Shown: piece after piece, positions 1-6,489 of the stretch | Layout: each line of letters starts with the position of its first letter | How positions within the stretch are numbered: the first letter of the stretch is position 1 | DNA from: Geobacter sp. UBA5730 | Lineage (GTDB): Bacteria; Desulfobacterota; Desulfuromonadia; Geobacterales; Pseudopelobacteraceae | DNA length: 13,060 nt | Direction of reading: 5' to 3' | Assembly (NCBI GenBank): GCA_002419465.1 | Contig: DIGE01000003.1 | Coordinates: 1 to 13,060 of the forward strand | The notes under the pieces: generated by a model | The model's input: only the letters and a program-made list of their open reading frames with translations | Database searches by the model: none | What the model was told of the DNA's origin: nothing | Translations under genes and position numbers: made by a program

Positions 1-714
1 CGGGAGCAGTTGGACCCCCAGAAGAGCGTGGCCGAGAACGTGGGGGAAGGCAACGACACCCTGGTGATCGGCGGTAAATCCCGTCATATCATCGGTTATC
101 TGCAGGATTTTCTGTTTTCACCGGAGCGTGCCCGTTCGCCGGTCAGCATCCTGTCCGGCGGTGAGCGCAACCGCTTGCTGCTGGCCAAGCTGTTCACCCG
201 GCCGGGCAACGTGCTGGTGCTGGACGAGCCGACCAACGACCTGGATGTCGAGACCCTGGACCTGCTGGAAGATCTGCTGGTGGAGTACTCCGGCACCCTG
301 CTGGTGGTCAGCCATGACCGGGATTTTTTGAACAACGTGGTCAGCTCCACCCTCTCCCTTGAGCCGGACGGCACGGTGCGGGAGGCGGTGGGGGGCTATG
401 ACGACTGGCTGCGGGAGAAGCTGGCCGAGGCCAGCCCGGTGTCGGCCGCAAAACCCGCAGCGGAAAAGGGCAAACCCCAGAAGGAACGGCCCCGCAAACT
501 GTCCTTCAAGGAAGAGCGGGAACTGGAGGCGCTGCCGGACCGGATCGCCTCCCTTGAGCAGGAACAGGAACAGATTCATGGCACCCTGGCGGACCCGGAA
601 TTCTATAAAAATGCCGGGCCTGAGGTGGTCACCCTCAATGCCCGGCTGGAAGAGCTGGATGCTGAGTTATTAGCTGCGTATGAGCGTTGGGAGCAGCTGG
701 AGGGGCTGCGCTAA
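1..714 (+). CDS. uup: ABC-F family ATPase, Uup-like, C-terminal part (5' end outside window)
   Basis: The reading frame is open from base 1, so the gene begins upstream and only about the last 237 codons are seen. They contain the end of the second ATP-binding domain: the ABC signature LSGGE at 151-165, Walker B with LVLDEP at about 214-231 followed by TNDLD, and the H-loop SHDR at 310-321. No membrane segment is visible, as expected for ABC-F proteins, which are soluble and act on ribosomes or DNA structures rather than in transport. After the ATPase domain comes a Lys/Pro-rich linker (about 460-500) and a charged coiled-coil tail (about 500-711), the C-terminal domain typical of Uup. Uup-type proteins are linked to ribosome function and to suppression of transposon precise excision. 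The tail favours Uup over EttA, but the missing N-terminal half limits certainty about the subfamily. A terminator hairpin follows 36 nt after the stop. Confidence 0.9.
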   Translation, partial: REQLDPQKSVAENVGEGNDTLVIGGKSRHIIGYLQDFLFSPERARSPVSILSGGERNRLLLAKLFTRPGNVLVLDEPTNDLDVETLDLLEDLLVEYSGTLLVVSHDRDFLNNVVSSTLSLEPDGTVREAVGGYDDWLREKLAEASPVSAAKPAAEKGKPQKERPRKLSFKEERELEALPDRIASLEQEQEQIHGTLADPEFYKNAGPEVVTLNARLEELDAELLAAYERWEQLEGLR

Positions 715-750
715 CCGTACTTCAATTGTTTCATCGAGTTGTCTCTACGC

Positions 751-784
751 CAGAAAGCGGCAGCCAGTAGGCTGCCGCTTTCTG
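751..784 (+). terminator. Perfect 15-bp hairpin, likely intrinsic terminator of the Uup gene
   Basis: Arms 751-765 and 770-784 are perfectly complementary with a 4-nt loop (AGTA). The core is GC-rich (GCGGCAGCC/GGCTGCCGC), and its 3' flank reads CTTTCTGT on the plus strand, a short U-rich tail. The outer A/T pairs make the structure nearly symmetrical, so it could also work for transcription from the other side. It separates the ABC-F gene from the toxin-antitoxin promoter. Confidence 0.75.
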
Positions 785-794
785 TAGTTAGTGC

Positions 795-822
795 TCGACA
801 AATATCGCTATTTTGCTATAGT
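795..822 (+). promoter_or_regulatory. Candidate sigma-70 promoter of the toxin-antitoxin operon
   Basis: A -35-like TCGACA (795-800) and a -10-like TATAGT (817-822), each matching the consensus at five of six positions, are separated by 16 nt. A start of transcription about 7 nt after the -10 box would fall at or next to the ATG at 829, giving a leaderless or nearly leaderless mRNA. Two copies of GCTAT (807-811, 815-819) lie inside and could be part of an operator for the HTH antitoxin, which is only a guess. Confidence 0.5.
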
Positions 823-828
823 AAAGGC

Positions 829-1164
829 ATGAAAAAGGCCTGGACGGTTGAATTTCTGAATAATGCTGTTGAAGCAGAATTCCTGGCAGTTCCCAAGGAC
901 ATTCAGGCCCGTCTGGTGCGGATCACTGAACTGATAGAATCCCACGGACTTGAAAATCTTGGTATGCCGTATGTGCGGCATCTGCAAGACAAACTGTGGG
1001 AAATTCGCGGCAAAGGCGCCACTGGCATAGCTCGTGCCCTGTATGTAACGGTGGTCGGCAGGCGAGTTGTGATTGTGCGGGTATTTGTGAAGAAAAGCCA
1101 GAAGACGCCGCCGGGGGAAATCGCCTTGGCGTTGTCCAGAGTAAAGGAGATTAATCATGGGTAG
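829..1164 (+). CDS. higB: HigB-like toxin, RelE superfamily (phage Gp49-like)
   Basis: A protein of 111 aa that resembles the phage-derived Gp49-like/HigB branch of the RelE superfamily. Members are mRNA interferases that cut mRNA, usually on the ribosome. The pattern seen is an N-terminal WTVEFLN strand, a helix with VPKDIQARLVRITELIE, the HLQDKLWEIR strand, a segment IARALYVTVVGRRVVIVRVF and a Lys-rich KKSQKTPPGEI end, which is the family order. The frame is open from TTG at 739, but that start would lie in front of the terminator hairpin, so ATG 829 is preferred. Directly before it there is only AAAGG one base away, too close for a normal ribosome binding site. The gene overlaps the HTH gene that follows by 8 nt, the toxin-first order known for higBA. 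Whether it is active cannot be told from sequence. Confidence 0.85.
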   Translation: MKKAWTVEFLNNAVEAEFLAVPKDIQARLVRITELIESHGLENLGMPYVRHLQDKLWEIRGKGATGIARALYVTVVGRRVVIVRVFVKKSQKTPPGEIALALSRVKEINHG

Positions 1165-1432
1165 AAAAATGTCAGAATTGAAACAGGAGCTGCTCCAGGA
1201 TGCCGAGTTTCAGAGTGAATATATCCAACTTGAAGACGAATTTGCGTTGGCGGCTCAGTTGATTGAAGCTAGGAAACGAGCGCACCTGACCCAGGAGGAT
1301 GTTGCCAAACGGATGGGTACAACCCAGTCGGTGGTGGCACGGCTGGAATCGGGACACCCTCTGCCCAGCCTGCGTTCTTTAAAGCGCTATGCCCAAGCGG
1401 TTAACGGCAAGGTAGAAATCAGGGTGGCGTAA
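1157..1432 (+). CDS. higA: HigA-like antitoxin, XRE-family HTH protein
   Basis: A 91-aa protein with an N-terminal acidic helical part and an XRE-type helix-turn-helix at about residues 35-85. Its helix RKRAHLTQEDVAKRMG, recognition helix TTQSVVARLESG and following helix SLRSLKRYAQAV match the Cro/C1 fold. It would neutralise the upstream toxin by binding it and would repress the shared promoter. The ATG overlaps the toxin's end by 8 nt, and AAAGGAGA (1143-1150) stands 6 nt before it, a good ribosome binding site. So the antitoxin has much stronger translation signals than the toxin, as expected for a safe toxin-antitoxin ratio. The arrangement and size fit the HigBA type; a solitary regulator is unlikely because of the overlap. 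Confidence 0.88.
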   Translation: MGRKMSELKQELLQDAEFQSEYIQLEDEFALAAQLIEARKRAHLTQEDVAKRMGTTQSVVARLESGHPLPSLRSLKRYAQAVNGKVEIRVA

Positions 1433-1526
1433 ACAGGGACCTGTAAATGATTTCTCGGTCATGTGTATTGACGAAATTGTTCAGGCGGCTGTTAAATTGA
1501 AAACAGCACAGAAATAGATTCTTCTG

Positions 1527-1570
1527 AAAAAACAGCCGGCCATGAGGGTAACGCCCCATGACCGGCTGTT
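1527..1570 (-). terminator. Intrinsic terminator of the chemotaxis gene (minus strand)
   Basis: Arms around 1531-1547 and 1554-1570 form a hairpin with a 9-bp outer stem (AACAGCCGG/CCGGCTGTT) and an inner stem with two mismatches. On the minus strand it is followed by six T residues (complement of 1527-1532), the form of a rho-independent terminator, 21 nt after the stop of the gene at 1592. The plus-strand side has no T run, so its main job is for minus-strand transcripts. Confidence 0.85.
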
Positions 1571-1591
1571 GTGCATTTGTGACTTGCTGAA

Positions 1592-2770
1592 TTAAAGGCT
1601 GAAGCGGGCCACCATCTGCTGCAGTTCGGTGGCCGAACCGGCCAGCTGGTTGGCGGAGGTGCGGGTTTCTTCTGCCCCGCTGGCTGCCTCGCTGATCACG
1701 CTGGTGATATGGTGCATGTTTTCGGAGATGCCGGAGGTGCTGGAGGATTGCAGGTCAGCTGCCTGGGCCACCTGGGCCACATGCTGCTGCAGCACGCCGA
1801 TCTTCTGGCGGATGGAGATGATCGCCTCGCAGGAGAGCCGCGCCCCTTCCCCTCCCTCATGGACTTGGGTTGAGCTTTGCTCCATGGCTGAAACTACGGT
1901 TTTGACATCGTTTTGCAGGGCAGTGATGATGGTCTGAATCTCGCGGGTAGCGGTGGTGGTCCGCTCTGCCAGGTTGCGGACCTCGTCGGCTACCACGGCG
2001 AAGCCGCGGCCATGCTCACCGGCCCGGGCCGCCTCGATGGCGGCGTTTAAGGCCAGCAGGTTGGTCTGATCGGCAATATCCCCAATGGTTTCGAGAATAT
2101 CGCCAATCCTGGTGGAGGTATCCCCCAGAGATTTGACTGCCTCGGTGGTCTCGCCGATCTGGGTCTCAATACTGGCCATGGTGTTGGCCATGGTGGCAAT
2201 CACCTGCTCGCCGTTGCTGGAGACCTGCTCGGCATCGGTGGCCATGCTGGACATCTCCGAGCAGCTGCGGGAGATGTCGGCGCTGGCCGTTGCCATCTGT
2301 TCCACCGAATCGCTGGCCGAACGTGATTGGCTGGCCGCCCGTTCGGTGCCCTGGGCGATGGTGCCGGCCGTTGACAGCAGATGCCCTGAGGCGCTGGTGA
2401 CCTGGCTGGAGGTGGTCTGGATGCCGGAGATCATGCCGCGCATGGCGGTCTGCAGGGCGTCGATGGTGCGGATGATGGTACTGATCTCGTTGTTGCGTTT
2501 GGCAGAGATCGTCTGGCGGAGATTGCCCTGCGTCATGTTGGTGAGGTAGGCGATGATCCGTTGCAGGGCGTCGTTGACTGACCAGAACAGCAGCCCGCCG
2601 AAGAAGGCACCGGCAGAGACGAAGGCGCTGGTGGCGATGATTGCCACGCCTAACGAGGTGGTACGGCCGGCGCCAACGGCAAAGACGATGCAGAGACTGT
2701 AACAGAAACAGAGCAGATAAATGCGGGTCTTGATCTTGAGGTGCAGATAAAGGTTGAGTATGGATTTCAT
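1592..2770 (-). CDS. Methyl-accepting chemotaxis protein with minimal periplasmic region
   Basis: A 392-aa chemoreceptor. Residues 17-37 and about 41-64 are hydrophobic and likely form two membrane helices with only a few residues between them, so there is no periplasmic ligand domain. A HAMP-like linker spans about 65-118 and the cytoplasmic signalling coiled coil about 120-392. The CheA/CheW-binding hairpin tip is unmistakable: DQTNLLALNAAIEAARAG (234-251) and GRGFAVVADEVRNLAER (254-270). No CheR-binding pentapeptide is seen at the C-terminus (ends ARFSL). The ATG at 2770 is chosen because GGAG lies 9 nt before it; an in-frame TTG five codons upstream is less likely. It follows a Skp-like gene by 18 nt on the same strand, so the two are probably cotranscribed. 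It may sense the membrane state, cytoplasmic signals or a partner protein. Confidence 0.93.
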   Translation of the reverse strand: MKSILNLYLHLKIKTRIYLLCFCYSLCIVFAVGAGRTTSLGVAIIATSAFVSAGAFFGGLLFWSVNDALQRIIAYLTNMTQGNLRQTISAKRNNEISTIIRTIDALQTAMRGMISGIQTTSSQVTSASGHLLSTAGTIAQGTERAASQSRSASDSVEQMATASADISRSCSEMSSMATDAEQVSSNGEQVIATMANTMASIETQIGETTEAVKSLGDTSTRIGDILETIGDIADQTNLLALNAAIEAARAGEHGRGFAVVADEVRNLAERTTTATREIQTIITALQNDVKTVVSAMEQSSTQVHEGGEGARLSCEAIISIRQKIGVLQQHVAQVAQAADLQSSSTSGISENMHHITSVISEAASGAEETRTSANQLAGSATELQQMVARFSL

Positions 2771-2788
2771 GGTACCTGGCTCCAACGG

Positions 2789-3418
2789 CTATTTTTTACT
2801 GCTGGTCGCGTCGACCAGTTTGACTACATCCTCAGATATATCAAGAGCTTCAACACCACTGCCCAGGTAGATCAGTTCGCGTTTCACCACCACCGCCGAG
2901 AGTCCTTTGAGTTTGCCGAGGGCGGTTGCGGCCTGTTCGACTGCGGCCAGCAATTCTTTGGTCAGTTTTTCCTGGGTCTCCATCATCCCTTTTTCGGCGT
3001 TCATGCCAAATTTCTGGAACTCTTCGACTTTTTTCTGAAAATCCCTGGCCTTGGCCTCCCGTTGTGGCGGGGAAAGGGTCGGTAGTTGACGCTCAATATC
3101 GGCCTTGGTCTTTTCCAGTTGGCGTTTTTTCGCATCCACCTGCTTCTGGAGCTTGCTCTGCTGCGCCTTGATCTTGGCTTGGGCGGCTTTGCCCAGGGCG
3201 CTTTCCATTGAAATCCGGTTGATATCCACCAGGCCCAGCCTGGCGGTGGTCGTCGTCGTGGCTGCGGGGGGCATCGGTTGCAGGGCCGGTAGCAGGGTCA
3301 GCTGGGGTGGGCCGGAATTGGTTGCGGCTGCCGGAGGCTGTTCGGCGGCATGGGGGTTGGCCGTAAGGCCGATAAGTAATGCACTGGCACAGAGCAAAGA
3401 CAACACAAGTCGTTTCAT
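2789..3418 (-). CDS. OmpH/Skp-family periplasmic chaperone with Pro/Thr-rich linker
   Basis: A 209-aa protein with a Sec signal peptide (KR at 2-3, hydrophobic 4-20, likely cut after HAA near residue 25). A Pro/Ala/Thr-rich, probably unstructured stretch (27-59) follows, then a Skp-like domain from about 60: strand RLGLVDINRI, helix SALGKAAQAKIK, a long charged coiled coil (about 80-165) and a C-terminal strand region KRELIYLGSG with ALDISEDVVKLVD. Skp proteins are trimeric, jellyfish-like chaperones that carry unfolded outer-membrane proteins through the periplasm. The usual family length is about 160 aa; the excess is the linker. The ATG is preceded by GAAAGG about 6 nt away. It is not next to bamA/lpxD as the housekeeping skp often is, but next to a chemoreceptor, so it may be a second, specialised copy. 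Confidence 0.8.
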   Translation of the reverse strand: MKRLVLSLLCASALLIGLTANPHAAEQPPAAATNSGPPQLTLLPALQPMPPAATTTTTARLGLVDINRISMESALGKAAQAKIKAQQSKLQKQVDAKKRQLEKTKADIERQLPTLSPPQREAKARDFQKKVEEFQKFGMNAEKGMMETQEKLTKELLAAVEQAATALGKLKGLSAVVVKRELIYLGSGVEALDISEDVVKLVDATSSKK

Positions 3419-3566
3419 GGCCTGCCTTTCAGGATACGTAATGAGGCTTTATAGCCTATTTTAACCCGACGTTCCAGAGTAACCTGCTGAGCAATCATCA
3501 ATTTTAAACGGTCCACCAATCTGATAACTAGAGTTGTTGCTGAAAGTTAATGTTTTTTGAACAACT

Positions 3567-3582
3567 TGGCACCGTTGATGCT
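3567..3582 (+). promoter_or_regulatory. Candidate sigma-54 (-24/-12) promoter element
   Basis: TGGCACC-GTTG-ATGCT fits the sigma-54 pattern TGGCACG-N4-TTGCW at all but two fixed positions. The essential GG (3568-3569) and GC (3580-3581) are exactly 10 nt apart. Transcription would start near 3593, upstream of the tiny ORF at 3640 and of lytS at 3805. A 7-nt direct repeat overlaps it. A chance match in a 13-kb window is possible. Confidence 0.45.
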
Positions 3583-3639
3583 CCGTTGAGGGCAAAGGTT
3601 TTGTTGTCCGATTCGCAGTACAACCATAGGAAGTTCGCG

Positions 3640-3705
3640 ATGTTGATGTTCTGGATTCAGTTTGTCTTGGTGCTTGGTGCAGCGTTTATCTGCTTTTTTG
3701 CCTGA
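3640..3705 (+). CDS. Possible 21-aa single-span membrane peptide, or remnant
   Basis: ATG at 3640 has a very good ribosome binding site, AGGAAG (3628-3633), 6 nt before it, and codes for an almost wholly hydrophobic peptide: MLMFWIQFV, then LVLGAAFICFFA, with no charged residue. The frame is also open upstream to an ATG at 3550 (51 aa), but that start lacks a good ribosome binding site and lies before the candidate sigma-54 start. It could be a leader-type membrane microprotein acting with the LytS sensor next door, the broken 5' end of a lost membrane protein gene, or chance. No family was recognised. Confidence 0.25.
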   Translation: MLMFWIQFVLVLGAAFICFFA

Positions 3706-3731
3706 GCAATCTACCCCCTCCCCGGTAGTGC

Positions 3732-3760
3732 TGGCAAAGAGTGCTCCGGTCAGGTACAAT
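3732..3760 (+). promoter_or_regulatory. Weak candidate sigma-70 promoter before lytS
   Basis: TACAAT (3755-3760) is a good -10 box, one base off consensus. The -35 position 17 nt upstream holds TGGCAA, matching only half of TTGACA. The start would lie about 38 nt before the lytS ATG. It would need an activator or be weak. Confidence 0.3.
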
Positions 3761-3804
3761 CAACCAACCCGCAGTTATGAACCAGCCACCGATCAGGAGC
3801 ATCC

Positions 3805-5505
3805 ATGGGACTCTTTCTTGATCTGTTTGAACGTCTTGGTCTATTTGCCATCCTGTTTATATTTCTGATCCGCTTCAAGGCCTTCAAACGTCTACTGACC
3901 GGTGTTGCCAGCAATCGCGACAAGCTGGTGCTGTCGCTGCTCTTTGGCGGAGCCGGTATTGTCGCAACCTATGGCGGTTTTGCCTTTCATGGTGCCATTG
4001 CCAACCTGCGAGGGGTTGCGGTGGCCCTGGGCGGCATTCTTGGCGGCCCGCTGGTGGGGCTGGCGGCCGGGCTGGTTGCCGGGATTCACCGCTATGCCTT
4101 TGACATAAACGGCCTGACCGCCCTCTCCTGTGGCATAGCCACGGTTTTGCAAGGGGGGTTGGCGGCCTGGCTTTACCATCGCCTGCAGCGGCGGGAATAC
4201 GACATACTGGCAGCCTTTGCCGTCGGTGCTATCAATGAATGCCTCAAGATGCTGCTGATCCTGCTGTTGGCCCGCCCCTTCAGTTCAGCCGTTAACCTCG
4301 TAACCGTACTGGCCTTTCCCTCTATCCTGGTCAACGGGCTGGGGATTGCCGTCTTTATCCAACTGATCTCCAGTGTCTTTCGCGAACAGCAGCTGGCCAA
4401 GGCGGAACAGGCCCAGACAACCCTTGCAATCACCTTCAGAACCCTTCCGTTTTTACGCAACGGCCTGACCACTGAGTCTGCGCAGCAGACCGCTGCGATC
4501 ATCAGGGAGATGGCCGGTATCGATGCTGTGCTGATTGCCGGTGAACAGCAGGTGCTGGCCTATGATGGCCCGGGGCTGAGCAGTAACGGCACGCCTGACG
4601 GACTGGCAAGTCTTGCCGTGATCCGGCAGGTCTATGATTCCGGCCAGGCAGTGCTGGCCATGACCAGTGGCGAGGTAGGCTGTGCCGCTGTCGGGTGCGG
4701 TCTGCGCTCCGCCGTAGTGGTGCCGCTGAAAAAACAGGATCAGATTATCGGCGTACTGGGCCTGTTCAGGGCTGCTGAACAGGGTATAACCGCACTGGAC
4801 CAGGAGCTGGCAACCGGCCTGTCACTGCTGTTTGCCAACCAGCTTGAGCTGGGTGAGATCGAAAATCATCGCCGTCTGGCTGCCGCAGCCGAGATCAAGG
4901 CGCTGCAGGCCCAGATCAACCCGCATTTCCTGTTTAATGCCATCTCCACCATCATCAGCTATACCCGCACCGAACCGGCAAAAGCGTCCAATCTGCTGGT
5001 CAAGTTGGCGGATTTTTTCAGAAATAGCACCGCCACCACCGACCGTGAAGTGCCGTTGTCGGTTGAACTGGAACATTGTGAGGCCTATCTGGCCATTGAA
5101 AAGGCCCGTTTTGAAGAGCGGATTCAGATGCAGTATGCGGTTGATGACGACACCCTCTGCTGCCCGGTACCACCGTTGATCCTCCAGCCGCTGGTGGAAA
5201 ACAGTATCCGCCACGGTATCCTGCCCCGTGAGGGGGGCGGTGAAATCACGATCAGCGCCCGTAAAGAGGATCAGGAGCTCTATATCAGGATTGAGGACAA
5301 TGGTGTCGGCATGGATCAGGAAAAACTGTCCAGCCTGTTCAACGAACAACAGGCCGGCGGCAGCGTGCGGGAAGGGCTGGGGATCGCCCTGAAAAATGTG
5401 AATGCCCGCCTGGTGGCGCTTTATGGCCGGGATCGGGCACTGCAGATTGAAAGCGAACCGGGGGTCGGCACCGTAATCTCTTTTTCCATACCGGTGGCCG
5501 CATGA
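3805..5505 (+). CDS. lytS: LytS-type sensor histidine kinase (5TM-LYT, GAF, His_kinase, HATPase)
   Basis: A 566-aa inner-membrane kinase. Residues 9-190 hold about six membrane helices with the LYT receptor pattern NLRGVAVALGGILGGPLVG (68-86) and GIHRY (93-97). Residues about 205-345 look like a GAF domain with two cysteines (C293, C298). The kinase core has the LytS-type H-box QINPHFLFN with phospho-acceptor His374, the N-box LVENSIRHG (Asn466) and the ATP-lid motif EDNGVGMD (Asp498), then GLGIALKNV. These kinases phosphorylate LytTR regulators; relatives (BtsS, YpdA, LytS) respond to pyruvate or to cell-envelope state. AGGAG (3795-3799) lies 5 nt before the ATG. The stop overlaps the regulator gene's start (ATGA), so the two are made together. 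The ligand cannot be read from the sequence. Confidence 0.95.
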   Translation: MGLFLDLFERLGLFAILFIFLIRFKAFKRLLTGVASNRDKLVLSLLFGGAGIVATYGGFAFHGAIANLRGVAVALGGILGGPLVGLAAGLVAGIHRYAFDINGLTALSCGIATVLQGGLAAWLYHRLQRREYDILAAFAVGAINECLKMLLILLLARPFSSAVNLVTVLAFPSILVNGLGIAVFIQLISSVFREQQLAKAEQAQTTLAITFRTLPFLRNGLTTESAQQTAAIIREMAGIDAVLIAGEQQVLAYDGPGLSSNGTPDGLASLAVIRQVYDSGQAVLAMTSGEVGCAAVGCGLRSAVVVPLKKQDQIIGVLGLFRAAEQGITALDQELATGLSLLFANQLELGEIENHRRLAAAAEIKALQAQINPHFLFNAISTIISYTRTEPAKASNLLVKLADFFRNSTATTDREVPLSVELEHCEAYLAIEKARFEERIQMQYAVDDDTLCCPVPPLILQPLVENSIRHGILPREGGGEITISARKEDQELYIRIEDNGVGMDQEKLSSLFNEQQAGGSVREGLGIALKNVNARLVALYGRDRALQIESEPGVGTVISFSIPVAA

Positions 5506-6257
5506 AACTGACGGTCTTTCTGATTGATGATGAGGCACCGGCACGGCGCGAACTGCGCTTTTTGCTGGAGCAGCTGGGTGATATTGAGATCGTCGGCGAG
5601 GCAGCTACGGCAGCGGAGGGGTTGCGCCTGCTGCGCCAATTAAAGCCGCAGCTACTGTTTCTGGATATCCAGATGCCGGGCTTGACCGGTATCGAGCTCT
5701 CCCAGATCCTGCAGGAACTGCCGGAACGCCCGCTGATCGTTTTTTCCACGGCCTATAGCCAGTTTGCGGTAGATGCCTTTAGTATCGAGGCCTTTGATTA
5801 TCTGCTCAAGCCGGTGACCCTGGAGCGGATTGCCAAGACCATTGACAAGGTGCGCAAACAGGTGGCCCCGGCGCTGCACCTTACGGAAAAATCACTGCCT
5901 GAACCACCCCATGATGACCGCAAATGGGTGGCTGCCCGTCAAGGGAGCAAGATCCTGCCGATTGCGCCGGAGACTATCGTCTTTATCAGGTGCACTGAGA
6001 CGATCACCCATATCCATACCGCGACACGGGTTTATCAGACCAGCCATACCATCAGCGCCCTGCAGGAACAGCTTGAATCGTACGGCTTCTTCCGTGCCCA
6101 CCGCAACTCCCTGGTCAATCTCAACTGCGTGTCAGAGATCATCCCCTGGTTCAGCGGCAGTTGCAAACTGGTGATGAACGACCCGGCCCGCACCGAGATC
6201 CTGGCCAGCCGTTATCACGCCAAAGACCTCAAGAAACATCTCATCTCCCAGACCTGA
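5502..6257 (+). CDS. lytR: LytTR-family response regulator
   Basis: A 251-aa partner of the kinase just upstream, overlapping it by 4 nt. The receiver domain (1-120) has the acidic pair D9/D10, the phospho-acceptor D55 in FLDIQMPG, T83 in FSTAYS and K103 in YLLKP. A linker of about 25 residues leads to a LytTR DNA-binding domain (about 142-248), recognised by ILPIAPETIVFI, a THIHTATRVYQT-like strand, the FFRAHRNSLVNL signature and a C-terminal SRYHAKDLKKHL. LytTR proteins bind paired direct repeats upstream of one or a few target genes, often adjacent ones. Obvious candidate targets are the divergent region before lytS and the flavoprotein cassette that begins 232 nt downstream. No terminator was seen between this gene and that cassette, so read-through is also possible. 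Confidence 0.94.
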   Translation: MKLTVFLIDDEAPARRELRFLLEQLGDIEIVGEAATAAEGLRLLRQLKPQLLFLDIQMPGLTGIELSQILQELPERPLIVFSTAYSQFAVDAFSIEAFDYLLKPVTLERIAKTIDKVRKQVAPALHLTEKSLPEPPHDDRKWVAARQGSKILPIAPETIVFIRCTETITHIHTATRVYQTSHTISALQEQLESYGFFRAHRNSLVNLNCVSEIIPWFSGSCKLVMNDPARTEILASRYHAKDLKKHLISQT

Positions 6258-6489
6258 CCTCGGCAGCCTCCTGACAAGTTCGTTCCAGTTCCAGTGCAAC
6301 AAAGATTGCGCCTTGCAATGGAATCGGAAACCGTTCATCCCCTGTCTTGTGCCATTCAGCCCCTTAATCTGCTGTTCAGCAGGTTGTCATTCCTTTGATT
6401 GCACCGACGCATTACGCTGGCATCATCCGGTATCACCATCAGCTTCATTCTTTATGGCTGTCAGCACCAACACCAAAGGAGGCAAGGCT

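Larger units (their letters stand above)
3419..3804. other. Long intergenic region between the divergent chaperone and lytS genes
   Basis: About 386 nt lie between the minus-strand chaperone and plus-strand lytS. They hold a sigma-54-like element (3567-3582), a direct repeat CCGTTGA (3572-3578 and 3583-3589), a possible tiny ORF (3640-3705) and a weak sigma-70 candidate (3732-3760). A short inverted repeat AGGCT/AGCCT lies at about 3444-3457. No tRNA, riboswitch or mobile element was recognised. A promoter for the minus-strand pair should lie at the left side, but no clear -35/-10 pair was found; TATAAA and TAAAAT are present on the minus strand near 3450-3466. Confidence 0.6.

Noticed and set aside
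739..828. TTG start giving a longer toxin
   Set aside because: It would place coding sequence across the terminator hairpin and lies upstream of the promoter; ATG 829 gives the family length.
1468..1497. Plus-strand promoter-like TTGACG with TTAAAT after 18 nt, which could drive a small RNA ending at the hairpin
   Set aside because: The hairpin has no T run on the plus strand and there is no other support for an RNA gene.
3547..3759. 70-codon minus-strand open frame in the lytS upstream region
   Set aside because: TTG start, no clear ribosome binding site and no family pattern; the plus-strand 21-codon ORF in the same place has better signals.
4822..5544. 240-codon open frame on the minus strand opposite the lytS/lytR junction
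   Set aside because: It mirrors the conserved kinase core and has no recognisable domain or ribosome binding site.
6313..6489. Upstream extension of the flavoprotein reading frame
   Set aside because: The perfect AAAGGAGG before 6490 and the Tat signal close to that ATG make the longer form unlikely.
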